A DNA stretch of 64,000 nt from Dokdonella_A soli. Its GTDB lineage: Bacteria > Pseudomonadota > Gammaproteobacteria > Xanthomonadales > Rhodanobacteraceae. The translations under genes and the position numbers were made by a program. The notes beneath the pieces were generated by a model. The model was not told where the DNA came from and did not search any database. It saw nothing but the letters and a program-made list of their open reading frames with translations. Every line of letters begins with the position of its first letter. The first letter of the stretch is position 1. Below, piece after piece: positions 17,144 through 26,400 of the stretch. The stretch lies in NCBI RefSeq assembly GCF_039523175.1, contig NZ_BAAAEU010000001.1, positions 62,001 to 126,000 on the forward strand, written 5' to 3'.

Positions 17144-17507
17144 TGCATATCTCCTTGACCTTTTGGCTGCCGCCAGGATCTTCCGGCAAACCTTCGAGAA
17201 GTCTGCAAGGCCGGGCATCCCGCCGTGGCCTGCAAACAAGCGGTCGCGGCAAAAGCCGCGCCCATGTGTCGTGACAGGCACTTGCGCGCCCGTCGCGGCG
17301 GCACTTCCTGTGCCCGAGCGGTCTTGCACCGCTCCATTGTCGACCTATCCAGATGGAGGGACAGGATCGATTTTCAACTCTTCACGCAACACACGCCGTG
17401 AGCACTTGGCGTCGCAAGCATCGGATAAACAAGGGAATTCCTGCCGATACCCATCAGCAGTCGCCCCCTGAGGCCGCGACGCTGGTCCCCGCGTGCGCGG
17501 GCTCGAT
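17144..17507. other. 364-base gap upstream of the RRM gene, with two small hairpins
   Basis: No gene is convincing here. It must hold the promoter and leader of the RRM gene (minus strand). Two hairpins are visible: CGCGGC-AAAA-GCCGCG at 17245-17260 and GAGCGGT-CTTGC-ACCGCTC at 17316-17334. They could fold in a long 5' leader, as seen for cold-regulated messages, but this is inference. The left end of the RRM leader holds only the Shine-Dalgarno AAGGAG. Confidence 0.4.
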
Positions 17508-17544
17508 CAAAAAAGAAAGGCCGCGGCGCGAACGCCGCGGCCTT
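17508..17544 (-). terminator. Strong Rho-independent terminator of the cold shock gene
   Basis: On the minus strand, a 12-bp stem with core GGCCGCGGCG/CGCCGCGGCC and a four-base loop is followed by TTTCTTTTTT. It starts 24 bases after the cold shock stop codon. This is the best intrinsic terminator in the window. Confidence 0.93.
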
Positions 17545-17567
17545 CGTCTTGTAACGGCAGCGTTGCT

Positions 17568-17777
17568 TCAGGCGGCAGTCACGTCCTCTGCCTGCAGGCC
17601 CTTCTGGCCCTGCACGACGCGGAACGAGACCTTCTGCCCTTCGGTAAGGGTCTTGAAACCGGTACCGCTGATCGCGCGGAAATGCACGAACACATCCGGC
17701 CCGTTGTCACGGCTGATGAAGCCGAAACCCTTGCTTTCATTGAACCACTTTACAGTGCCCACCTGACGATCCGACAT
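17568..17777 (-). CDS. Cold shock protein, CspA family
   Basis: A 69-residue OB-fold single-stranded nucleic acid chaperone. The RNP1 motif KGFGFI is at residues 16-21 and RNP2 VFVHF at 29-33, preceded by GTVKWFNESKGFGFI as in all CspA homologues. The ATG at 17777 has GGAGAG just upstream; an upstream in-frame ATG at 17837 lies in the leader. The gene ends in a strong terminator. Expression control through a long structured leader is likely (see the upstream region) but not shown. It could be a constitutive or cold-induced member. Confidence 0.97.
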   Translation of the reverse strand: MSDRQVGTVKWFNESKGFGFISRDNGPDVFVHFRAISGTGFKTLTEGQKVSFRVVQGQKGLQAEDVTAA

Positions 17778-17960
17778 GAAACTCTCCACGTGACTAGGTT
17801 GAAAATTGTTCATCCCCTTCAAGGGCATGTCGAACACTGGGTATGCAGGTGTACAGGTGAAGCGATGAAGCGGATCGTCGATCGGCGCTGCATCGGGTCA
17901 CGAAACGCTGGGTGACCGTGCAAACACAGCGCAGCCAGTCTACCCGATTGTCAAGCCGCT
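17778..17960 (-). promoter_or_regulatory. Candidate promoter and long 5' leader of the cold shock gene
   Basis: On the minus strand, TTGACA (17949-17954 on the plus strand as TGTCAA) and TAGACT (about 17940) lie roughly 160 bases upstream of the ATG. TTGCAG with a 16-base spacer to TAGACT is one reading; TTGACA paired with a poor -10 is another. Either gives a leader of about 150 bases, the usual layout of cspA-type messages. Weak because the -10/-35 pairing is ambiguous. Confidence 0.35.
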
Positions 17961-18038
17961 GCAAAAGCTGGTGATTCGAACGAATCCACAATTCCCAATG
18001 GCTGCCCCGCTGCTGCCAACCGGGTGGTCCCGGAGCTC

Positions 18039-19223
18039 TCAGTACGCCTGGATGGCCGGTGGCGGGGCCCTCATGAAACCCGCCCAGGCTGAGGCAAGCG
18101 CCGGCAGGCCGCCCGGATAACGCGCATCGAGCAGGTTTTCGACCGCTATTGGCCGGCACGGGTCCGCCTGCTGGCCCGCGAGGAGCGCCGCCAACGCCGC
18201 CCTGCCGATGGCGTCGCGCATCAGCAGCGCCACCAGTGCATAGGAACGCAGATAGCGCTGCTCGCGGCCGGATGCGCCGCCATCCGCCGCGTAGAAGTCC
18301 GCACCGTCCCGCGCGAGCAGGTCGACCAGTGCATCCGAGCCATCGCCGCCCGGCGCGGCGCCGACGATTGCAGTGCGGTCGGCGCCGATGTCGATCTGCC
18401 CACCCATGCCGCCGACGCGGTAACGGCCGAAGTATTCGGCCAACCCCTCGTTGATCGACGTGGGCAGGTTGCCGATCGACTCGTGCGCCAGCGCATGTGT
18501 GATCTCGTGGCGCAGCACCGCGAAGCTCGCCTCGTCCTGTGTCTGCATGCGCACGTAGATCGTGCGCTGCGCCGTGGAATACGCGCCCGCGGACGTCGCC
18601 AGCGCCGGATCGCCGATCAACCCTGCATAGGTCGACGCATCCTTCACGAAAACCACTCGCAGCGTTGCGGCCGATGCGGCGACCCCGAGCGCATCGCGCA
18701 GCACACGCTGCACGCCGAGCGCATCGGCAACCGCGCGCTGCTGCAACTGGTCCGGCAGGTTCATATCGTAGCCTGAAGCCTGCACTGCGACCGGCGGCAG
18801 CCCCTGCACCTCGATGACTCGATGGTCCTTCACCGACGCGGCTGGCGGCTGGTCGGAATAGTGGGTGATCCCGGATGCATCGACCCAGCGATGCACGGCG
18901 ATCGCACTTGCGGGCGCGTTCGCAGCGGTGTGCGCGAGGCAGGCCGCGGTCTGCTTGGGCAGGGCTTCGATCGCCGGCGCCATGGAGACGACAGGCACCG
19001 CGGCGACCTTTGCCGACGTGGTCGGTGTCGACGCCGGCTTCGGCGGCGCATCCGCTATGGCGCGGCGCGACGGCGCGGACGTGGCGTCCTCCGCCTGCTC
19101 GTGCCGGCAGCCGATCAACCCGAGGCCGACGACGAGCGCGATCGTCCATGCATGCCTGCACCACCGCGGTGGCGAGCGACGGCGTCGATCACCGTTCATC
19201 GGCGCCGTTCCGCCCCCGCGCAT
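18039..19223 (-). CDS. Exported lipoprotein with DUF4124 domain and gluzincin-type metallopeptidase domain
   Basis: A 394-residue protein with an Arg-rich n-region, hydrophobic core and lipobox-like GLIGC (Cys39), so probably a lipoprotein. Residues 110-147 (HRWVDASGITHYSDQPP) are a DUF4124 domain, common at the start of xanthomonad cell-envelope proteins. The C-terminal half carries RHEITHALAHESIG with His239, Glu240 and His243, and INEGLAEYFGRY with Glu259: the HExxH plus downstream Glu of peptidase MA-like enzymes. Its start codon directly follows the DUF2127 gene's stop (TAGATG), so the two are probably coexpressed. A second ATG at 19199 is possible. Substrate unknown; peptidoglycan or protein processing in the envelope is a guess. 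Confidence 0.78.
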   Translation of the reverse strand: MRGGGTAPMNGDRRRRSPPRWCRHAWTIALVVGLGLIGCRHEQAEDATSAPSRRAIADAPPKPASTPTTSAKVAAVPVVSMAPAIEALPKQTAACLAHTAANAPASAIAVHRWVDASGITHYSDQPPAASVKDHRVIEVQGLPPVAVQASGYDMNLPDQLQQRAVADALGVQRVLRDALGVAASAATLRVVFVKDASTYAGLIGDPALATSAGAYSTAQRTIYVRMQTQDEASFAVLRHEITHALAHESIGNLPTSINEGLAEYFGRYRVGGMGGQIDIGADRTAIVGAAPGGDGSDALVDLLARDGADFYAADGGASGREQRYLRSYALVALLMRDAIGRAALAALLAGQQADPCRPIAVENLLDARYPGGLPALASAWAGFMRAPPPAIQAY

Positions 19224-19742
19224 CTAGCGGATCTCCGCCGGCGCTCGCCGGCGCAGCAAATGGATCAGGTAGATGATGACCGCGACGTTGACCACCAGCA
19301 CGACGAGCTTGAACAGCGAGAAACGGCGCAGCAGCTCCCAGATTTCGAACGGCAGCAACAGGCTGGTCTCGGCAACGACGAGGTACTCGGCCCAGCGCTT
19401 CCCGAACCACAAGCCCACGCCCTGCACGGCATACAGTGCCGCGTAGACGAGCGCCGCCGAACCGAACAGGCGGAACTGGTGCGGACCGAGGCCGAGCAAC
19501 CAGTCGATCGCACGCATCGAGAAGCCGTGTCGCGTCGGCCAGGTCAACGATTCCAGCCAGCCACCGAACCACGCAGCCACCTCGGGCCGGACCAGATCGA
19601 ATGCCGCCGCAGCCAGCATGGTGCAAGCGACGGCTTTGACCAGTTTGTACAGCGCGATCAGGGCCAGCGCGCGCGGGCGGGCATCGTGTCCGGCCGCGAT
19701 GCCCGGCCGCGGTTCCGGCGAATCGATACGGGTGGACGGCAT
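19224..19742 (-). CDS. DUF2127 integral membrane protein
   Basis: A 172-residue protein with four hydrophobic segments: around LALIALYKLVKAVACTMLAA, LFGSAALVYAALYAVQGVGLWF, YLVVAETSLLLPFEIWELL and KLVVLVVNVAVIIYLIHLL. The pattern (ALYKLVKA near the N-terminus, EIWELLRRFS near the C-terminus) fits the DUF2127 family of small predicted membrane proteins of unknown function. The ATG at 19742 is preferred over a GTG at 19748. It is transcribed ahead of the peptidase-like lipoprotein gene with no gap. Confidence 0.78.
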   Translation of the reverse strand: MPSTRIDSPEPRPGIAAGHDARPRALALIALYKLVKAVACTMLAAAAFDLVRPEVAAWFGGWLESLTWPTRHGFSMRAIDWLLGLGPHQFRLFGSAALVYAALYAVQGVGLWFGKRWAEYLVVAETSLLLPFEIWELLRRFSLFKLVVLVVNVAVIIYLIHLLRRRAPAEIR

Positions 19743-19867
19743 GGACACGTGGCGACATCAGGGAGCAATGCGCGCACCATACATCAGCGGATGAGTCGGA
19801 AACTTTGCGACCCTTCCGCCGTCGCAGGATCCGCTCGTTCCCTCCCCCACGCCATGGAGCCTTGAAC

Positions 19868-20500
19868 ATGTCTGCAGCCGGTTGTCACCCGCAAGCGCCG
19901 CACACGAAGCTTCGCGTTCCCGACTGGTTCGTCTCGAGTCTGATGCTCGACCGCGCGCTCGACGCAATCCTGCGCCGCGTCGGCAAGCTCGATCGCAGCC
20001 ACGACGTGCCTTACCTTGCCGGCTACAGCCGCGACGGCAAGACGATCTACATCGATCGTCATCTGCCGAAGAGCTTCGTGCATCGCGGCCGGCGCATCGA
20101 GGTGGACCGCTACCTGATCCTGCACGAGGAAGTTGAGAAGACCCTTATCGACCAGCTCGACCTGCACTATCTGCACGCGCACCAGATCGCGACGCGCGCC
20201 GAGGAGGCCGCGGTGCTCGCCGAGCGCATCCCGTGGCGCGTCTATGACAAATTCATGCAGAAATACGTGAAGTCGATCGGCGACGAGCGCCTCACCAAAG
20301 TGCCGGCCGATCTCGACCTGAAACCGTACCGCGATTACCACGATTACGAACTGCTGCAGCGCATGCAGGCCGCAATCGACAAGAAGCGGCTGCCGCGGGC
20401 CAGCGCGAAGCTGCGCGGAGAACTGGCCGACTACGCAGCCGCATTCCGCGAGGAACATCGCATCGAGCGCAAGCGCGCGGCGCCGGTTCGGCGACGTTAA
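19868..20500 (+). CDS. Conserved hypothetical protein with an HExxE motif
   Basis: A 210-residue soluble protein without signal peptide. I do not assign it to a named family. Notable features: IYIDRHLPKSF, then RYLILHEEVEKTLIDQLDLHYLHAHQIATRAEE (key residues His, Glu and Glu in HEEVE, followed by His pairs in HYLHAH), which suggests a metal-binding site, then a basic C-terminal part rich in Lys and Arg. The ATG at 19868 has GGAG upstream and begins the conserved-looking sequence. The related pattern of a metal-dependent HExxE site is seen in uncharacterised proteins of proteobacteria and phages. It is divergent from the DUF2127 gene; no partner is evident. Confidence 0.6.
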   Translation: MSAAGCHPQAPHTKLRVPDWFVSSLMLDRALDAILRRVGKLDRSHDVPYLAGYSRDGKTIYIDRHLPKSFVHRGRRIEVDRYLILHEEVEKTLIDQLDLHYLHAHQIATRAEEAAVLAERIPWRVYDKFMQKYVKSIGDERLTKVPADLDLKPYRDYHDYELLQRMQAAIDKKRLPRASAKLRGELADYAAAFREEHRIERKRAAPVRRR

Positions 20501-20605
20501 GAATGCCAGGGCGATGATTTCAGGCGTTCGCTGCAACGCCGTACGACGCGGATTCTTCGAGCGGCACTGCGGGAACGCCTTCGTCCAACAGCCATGGTGA
20601 AGCCG

Positions 20606-20926
20606 ATGAAACTTCGAACATACGCCCTGGTCCCGCTCGCGCTGTCCTGCACGGCTGCCTTCGCGCAGGAAAGGAGCCCGGACATGCACACGACAACCTA
20701 CGATACCCGACAGGGCGAACTGATCGTGCATTGGGGACAGCCCGCGCCAAGGAGCTACGGCCCTCCGCCCGCGTTCGCGCAACTCGACCGGCATGGCGTC
20801 GGCTACATCACCAGCGACGAGGCCGACGCGTATCCACCGCTCGCGAACGACTTCATCTACGCGGACACGAACCGCGACGGTCGCATCAGCCGGGCCGAAT
20901 ACGAGCACTGGCTGAAATCACGCTGA
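20606..20926 (+). CDS. Small exported EF-hand protein
   Basis: A 106-residue secreted protein. Signal peptide residues 1-20 end in AFA. Near the C-terminus a canonical EF-hand calcium loop DTNRDGRISRAE (residues 87-98) is followed by a helix EYEHWLKSR. A degenerate partner loop lies at residues 61-72 (DRHGVGYITSDE), so the two may form one EF-hand pair with one active site. Calcium binding is expected in the periplasm. Function is unknown; xanthomonads often carry several such small EF-hand proteins. ATG at 20606 is chosen over a TTG/GTG-type start at 20594. Confidence 0.85.
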   Translation: MKLRTYALVPLALSCTAAFAQERSPDMHTTTYDTRQGELIVHWGQPAPRSYGPPPAFAQLDRHGVGYITSDEADAYPPLANDFIYADTNRDGRISRAEYEHWLKSR

Positions 20927-20977
20927 TCCGCGCGGTATCCCGCGCCCCGCGAGGCACGGGTAGGCTGGAACGGGAAC

Positions 20978-21006
20978 GGCCGTCCGCTCCGTCAGAGCGG
21001 ACGGCC
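20978..21006. terminator. Perfect hairpin between convergent genes, no T run
   Basis: A 12-bp perfect stem GGCCGTCCGCTC/GAGCGGACGGCC with a 5-base loop sits between the convergent EF-hand and His/Tyr-rich genes. It lacks a U tract on both strands. Its position suggests it acts as a bidirectional terminator or a 3'-end protecting structure. Confidence 0.5.
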
Positions 21007-21041
21007 AGCGAGAGACCAGCGAGGGAATCGGCGCGGATTTG

Positions 21042-21341
21042 TCAGTGATGTGAACCGCGGCCACCATGCCACCTTCCGCCACCGTTCCACCCATGGCCGT
21101 GATGATGGTGGTGAAAATCGTCGTAGAAGATGCCAAGGCCGAACGACGGATAGCCGTAACCATAGCCGTAATAGCCAGGTCCATAGTCGTAGTAGTACGG
21201 CGCGCTGTAGTAGGTCGTGCCGTAGTAGGCGTCGCCGTAGTAGCCGTCGCCGCGCACATAGCCGTAGTCCGGGCCGTAGACGCAGCCGCCAAGGACCAGA
21301 GCCGCCGTCATCAACACTGCGGATTTGAGAACCGGTTTCAT
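21042..21341 (-). CDS. Small lipoprotein rich in Tyr, Gly and His
   Basis: A 99-residue protein. Signal peptide with lipobox LGGC (Cys20), so likely lipidated. The middle is Tyr- and Gly-rich (YYGDAYYGTTYYSAPYYYDY), and the C-terminus is His-rich (FHHHHHGHGWNGGGRWHGG). The His cluster could bind metal. GGAGG 9 bases upstream supports the ATG at 21341. Unrelated in detail but similar in composition to another exported protein at 42293-42757. Function unknown; I see no catalytic motif. Confidence 0.7.
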   Translation of the reverse strand: MKPVLKSAVLMTAALVLGGCVYGPDYGYVRGDGYYGDAYYGTTYYSAPYYYDYGPGYYGYGYGYPSFGLGIFYDDFHHHHHGHGWNGGGRWHGGRGSHH

Positions 21342-21424
21342 GGCGCGATCCTCCAACGACCTCGTCGACAAGACAGTACGCCTGAGCACGTAAATGCCTG
21401 CTGAGCACCCGGATTTAGCGCCGA

Positions 21425-22492
21425 TCAATGCAAAACCGAATCGTGCGGCGCCGCATCGCGTGCTGCGAGTTCCGCCAGCACGCGCTCGCGCTCTGCTCCA
21501 GGCAGCAGCGCGAGCTTGCGCACGTGCGCATGGAACGCCGCCCACTGTCCGCGCACGTCCTGGAACAGCCGCGCAAAGGCGGACACCCAGCGTTCGTACA
21601 ACCCGAACGGGACCAGTTTCGCGTTGTTGATCGGTGCAGCGACCCAGGCGTCGTAACGCCGGTCATCGCCCCAGCCGGCATCGCGCAACCGTGCGTAGCG
21701 CAGGCGGAAGTCCACGAACTCGCGTTGTTTCGCCGGGCGCATCTCGTCCACCGGAAGTTCCTTCGCAAACAGCACGCGCAGGCGCTCACGCAAATCGAGC
21801 ACGAGGCGCGTGAACGCTTCGTCGTGCGCATGTCGGGTTTCGTCCGGCGCAGGCAGGCCGCGTTCCGCACGCCATTCAAGCAAGCCCTGCTCCTGCACGA
21901 AGCTCGCATACGACTCGTTGAACGCGGTATCGCCCTTCACATAGAGCTGCTGGTGCGCGAGCTCGTGGAAGATCACGCCGTCGAGTTCGTCGTCGCTCCA
22001 GCGCAGCATGCTGGAAAGAATCGGATCGGCGAACCATCCCAATGTCGAATACGCGGCGGCTCCCTCAATCGCGGTATCGTCGCCCTGCTCCACGAATCGC
22101 TTCTCTGCACGCTCGGCGCGCGCACGGTCGAAGAAGCCGAGATAGGCGACGCAACCGGCGAATGGAAAGCAGTGCGTGACCGGATCGACCGAGAATTCCG
22201 GCGTCGCGAACACGTTCCACGTCACGTACGGCCGGCCGAGATCGACGTAACTCGTGTAACTGCGGTTGCGCGGCAAAGCGAGATGGTCGGATGCGAATGC
22301 ACGCGCCGCCTGCGCCTGCTGCAACCGCGCGCGCAACTTCGCATCGGCGGCCGGGTCGGCGATGATCACAGCGACCGGCATGCGCGCAGCGAGCAGGCCC
22401 AGCTCGCCGTGTGTCACATGCGCGTAGTAGCGCAACGTCGAGCACGCGCTCGCAGCGACTCCGGTAGATGTGATGAGCAGCAGCCTCAGCAT
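21425..22492 (-). CDS. Putative aminopeptidase (PF10023 type), lipoprotein
   Basis: A 355-residue protein starting MLRLLLITSTGVAASACSTLRYYA with a lipobox-like ASAC, followed by HGELGLLAARMPVAV, typical of the predicted aminopeptidase family PF10023. The zinc-binding motif is FHELAHQQLYVKG with HExxH and then FNESYASFVQEQG supplying Glu. An upstream in-frame start at 22543 is possible but would place a hydrophilic stretch before the signal. The family is defined by a few proteobacterial predictions; peptidase activity has not been shown for this protein. It is located next to NAD kinase on the same strand with a short gap. Confidence 0.85.
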   Translation of the reverse strand: MLRLLLITSTGVAASACSTLRYYAHVTHGELGLLAARMPVAVIIADPAADAKLRARLQQAQAARAFASDHLALPRNRSYTSYVDLGRPYVTWNVFATPEFSVDPVTHCFPFAGCVAYLGFFDRARAERAEKRFVEQGDDTAIEGAAAYSTLGWFADPILSSMLRWSDDELDGVIFHELAHQQLYVKGDTAFNESYASFVQEQGLLEWRAERGLPAPDETRHAHDEAFTRLVLDLRERLRVLFAKELPVDEMRPAKQREFVDFRLRYARLRDAGWGDDRRYDAWVAAPINNAKLVPFGLYERWVSAFARLFQDVRGQWAAFHAHVRKLALLPGAERERVLAELAARDAAPHDSVLH

Positions 22493-22569
22493 CGGCGCGG
22501 CACCGCGCAATCGCTTCGGAAGGCAGGGACCCGGCATCGCCATGTCTACCCGCTCAACCAGCTCCGTGG

Positions 22570-23331
22570 CTACAGCTCGAACTGCTCGTTGAGGATGCGT
22601 TCCTCGAGGTTGTGCTCGGGATCGAACAGCAGGGTCATCGTGCGTTCGCGCGACTCGCGGATGCTGACCTCGACGATATCGCGCACCTCATGCGAATCCG
22701 CGGTCGCACTGACCGGCCGCTTGTACGGATCCAGGATCTCGAACTTCACCTCGGTGACCGCCGGCAGGATTGCGCCGCGCCAGCGCCGCGGCCGGAACGG
22801 GCTGATCGGCGTCATTGCCAGCAGCTGCGAACCGAATGGAAGGATCGGCCCGTGTGCGGACAGGTTGTAGGCGGTCGAACCGGCCGGTGTCGCGACCAGG
22901 ACGCCGTCGCAGATGAGTTCGTCGAGCTTGACCACGCCGTTCAGCGACACTCGAAGATGTGCAGCCTGCTTGGTCTGGCGCAACAACGAGACCTCGTTGA
23001 ACGCAAGCGCCGAGATCGTGCTGCCGGCCTCGTTCGCCGCCTCCATCAGCAGCGGGCGCAGCACGGCTGGCTGCGCGCGTGAGATGCGTTCGGGAAGATC
23101 GGCGACGTGGTGCTGGTTCATCAGGAACCCGACCGTGCCCAGCTTCATGCCGTAGACCGGCAGCGCACGCGCCAAGTGCCGATGCAGCGTGCGCAACATG
23201 AAACCGTCACCGCCGAGCGCGACGACGACCTCGGCCTCCTCGATCGGCGCATCGCCATAGCGCGACGTCAACGCCGCACGCGCGGCCTGTGCTTCCTCGG
23301 TCTGGCTGGCGACAAATGCAATGCGCTTCAT
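22570..23331 (-). CDS. nadK: NAD kinase
   Basis: A 253-residue cytoplasmic enzyme that phosphorylates NAD to NADP. It has the hallmark GGDG at residues 40-43 (VALGGDGFMLRTLH), GMKLGTVGFLMNQ, and the second motif VATPAGSTAYNLSAHGPILP. Length is at the short end of the family (proteobacterial enzymes run 260-300), but all core motifs are present. Gap of 77 bases after the glutamate dehydrogenase gene, which is transcribed ahead of it on the same strand. The start is ATG at 23331. Confident assignment. Confidence 0.96.
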   Translation of the reverse strand: MKRIAFVASQTEEAQAARAALTSRYGDAPIEEAEVVVALGGDGFMLRTLHRHLARALPVYGMKLGTVGFLMNQHHVADLPERISRAQPAVLRPLLMEAANEAGSTISALAFNEVSLLRQTKQAAHLRVSLNGVVKLDELICDGVLVATPAGSTAYNLSAHGPILPFGSQLLAMTPISPFRPRRWRGAILPAVTEVKFEILDPYKRPVSATADSHEVRDIVEVSIRESRERTMTLLFDPEHNLEERILNEQFEL

Positions 23332-23408
23332 CGGATTCCCTTCTCAGGGCGACGCCGCGAACCTGCGGCGCCGTGTCCGGGAAGCTACCACGACCAGGGG
23401 ACGCGCGA

Positions 23409-26400
23409 TCAAGCCGCCTTCGCCGCCGCTTGCACGAGCTGCGCGAAACGGCGCAGCGCGACCGAGGCGATCGGGTAGTCGACCGTTTGCGAACGGATCT
23501 CGCCAAGCAGGCCGAGCGTGAATTTCAATGTCGGATCGTCGCGTTCGAGCCACTGCGCGACCGGGTGCTCGACTGCGTCAGACGCGCTGGCGAGGATCTG
23601 CGATGCCAGTGCGCGGTGCTGCGTGGCGAGTTCATCGCGCAGCGAACCGCGCGCCTGCGCATGCCAGCGGCTTTCGACCGGCAGCCCCTCGATCTGATGG
23701 CGCAGGCCGTCGATCTCGAGCGCCTGACCGAGTTCGAAGAACACCGATGCGACGCGGTCGACGGGCCGTCCGCTCTCGAGCGCGACCTCGACGATGTCGA
23801 ACGCGACACCGAGCACCGGAATCGTGGCGAGCCGCTGCGCCAACGTCTCGGAAACACCGAGGCCCTGCCACTTCTCGACGTCGGCTTCGTAGTCGGCGCG
23901 GCCGGTCGCGGTCAGCACACGCGGCAGCGCGCCGCGCAACTGGGCGACACCGGGCGTGTAGCGCTCGACGATACCGGCGATGTCGAGGCCGGCGCCACGA
24001 TGGTTGAGCAGCCAGCGCGTCAGGTTGCGCAGCAGATCCCACATCTTCAGCAGTGCGTCGATCTGCACGGACTCGCCGACCTTGCCGTCGAGCGCTTCGA
24101 TCTCCGCCCACAGCGAGCGCGCGTCCATGATCTCGCGGACCGCCGAATAGGCCTTCGCGATCGCCGCCGGCGGCTGGCCGGTGTCCTCCTGCATGCGCAG
24201 CACGAAGGTTGCGTCCATGCGATTGACCATGGAATTGGTCACCGCGGTCGCGATGATCTCGCGCTTCAGGCGGTGCCGCTGCATGTGCTCGGCATAGCGC
24301 GCGCGCAGCGGCTCCGGGAAGTAGCGCGAGAGTTCCTTGGAAAGGTAGGGATCCTCGGGCACGTCGGAATCGAGCAACTGCTGGAACAGCTTGATCTTCG
24401 AATACGACAGCAGCACGGCCAGTTCCGGGCGCGTCAGCCCCTGGCGGCGCGCCTTGCGCTCGGCGATCTCGGTGTCGGTCGGCAACGACTCGATCTGGCG
24501 GTCGAGCAGGCCCTCGGCTTCGAGCGTGCGGATGAAATGCGCGTTCGAGCCGAGGCGATGCACCGACATGTGCTCCATGACCGTGATCGCCTGGTTCTGG
24601 CGGTAGTTGTCGGACAGCACGAGGCGTCCGACTTCGTCGGTCATCGCCGCGAGCTGCGCGTTGCGCTGCTCCACGGTCAGCTCGCCGCGCTGCACCGCGT
24701 CGTTGAGCAGGATCTTGATGTTGACCTCGTGATCGGAGGTGTCCACGCCGGCCGAATTGTCGATGAAGTCAGTATTGAGCAGTACGCCGTGCTGGGCGGC
24801 CTCGATGCGGCCCTTCTGGGTGAAGCCGAGGTTGCCGCCCTCGCCGATCACCTTGCAGCGCAGCTCCCTGCCGTTGATGCGCAGCGCGTTGTTGGCGCGG
24901 TCGCCGGCGTCGGCGTTACTCTCGCTTTCAGCCTTGACGTAGGTGCCGATGCCGCCGTTCCAGAGCAGGTCGACGGGCGCCTTCAGGATCGCGTTGACCA
25001 GTTCGATCGGCGACATCGCGGTCACTTCAGCAGGAATACCGAGGGCTTCACGCACTTCCGGCGTCAGCGCGATCGACTTCGCGCTGCGCGGATACACACC
25101 ACCGCCCTTCGAGATCAGCTTCACGTCGTAGTCGGCCCACGACGAACGCGGCAGCTTGAACATGCGCTGGCGTTCGGTGAACGAAGTCGCCGCATCCGGA
25201 TGCGGATCGAGGAACACGTGGCGATGGTCGAACGCCGCGACCAGGCGGATGTGCCTCGACAGCAGCATGCCGTTGCCGAACACGTCGCCGGACATGTCGC
25301 CGACGCCGACGCAGGTGAAATCCTGGCTCTGGCTGTCGCGGCCCAGTGCACGGAAGTGGCGCTTGACCGACTCCCAGCCGCCCTTCGCGGTGATGCCCAT
25401 GCCCTTGTGGTCGTAGCCGACCGAGCCGCCCGACGCGAACGCGTCGCCGAGCCAGTAGTTGTGCTCGGCGCTGACGCCGTTGGCGATGTCGGAGAACGTT
25501 GCGGTGCCCTTGTCGGCGGCGACGACCAGGTACGGATCATCGGCGTCATGGCGCACGACGTCCTGCGGGTGTGCGACCGCGCCTTCGACGAGGTTGTCGG
25601 TAATGTCGAGCAGGCCGTTGATGAACATCTTGTAGCAGGCGATGCCTTCGGCGAGCACCGCATCGCGCTCGCCGCTCTCCGGCGGACGCTTCACGAAGAA
25701 ACCGCCTTTCGAACCGACCGGCACGATGACCGTGTTCTTGACCATCTGCGCCTTGACCAGGCCAAGCACTTCGGTGCGGAAGTCCTCGCGACGGTCCGAC
25801 CAGCGCAGGCCACCACGCGCGACCGGCCCGAAACGCAGATGCACGCCCTCCACGCGCGGCCCGTAGACGAAGATCTCGCGGTACGGACGCGGCTTGGGCA
25901 GGTCCGGGACGCGCGCCGGGTCGAACTTGAAGCTGATGTAATCCTTCGGCTTGCCATCGCGCGACTGGAAAAAATTCGTGCGCAGGGTCGCGCCGATCAC
26001 GCCCAGGTAGGCGCGCAGGATGCGGTCCTCGTCGAGGCTTGCGACGTTCTCGAGCAACGCCTTGATCGCCGCGATCACCGCTTCGATCTGGCGCATGCGC
26101 GGCGCCGAGCGCGCAGCGACAAGCTCATCGATGAAATGTGGATTCGTCTTCGTCACCGCTTCGGGAACCAGCGCGCGCAATTCGCATGCGAGTTCCTTGC
26201 CGGCCGCATCGATGGCCGCCTTGCCGGCGCTTTCGCGCTGCGGATTGAAACCCGCCTCGAACAACTCGACCAGCAGCCCCGCGATGGCCGGATAGCGGTT
26301 CAGCGTCTCCTCCATGTAGGACTGCGAGAACGTCACGCCTGTCTGCAGCAGGTACTTGCAGTAGCCGCGCAGCACGCTGACCTGTCGCCAGTCGAGCCGC

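Noticed and set aside
23353..23370. Hairpin CGCCGC-GAACCT-GCGGCG between glutamate dehydrogenase and nadK
   Set aside because: Only a 6-bp stem and no T run; chance level in this GC-rich sequence.
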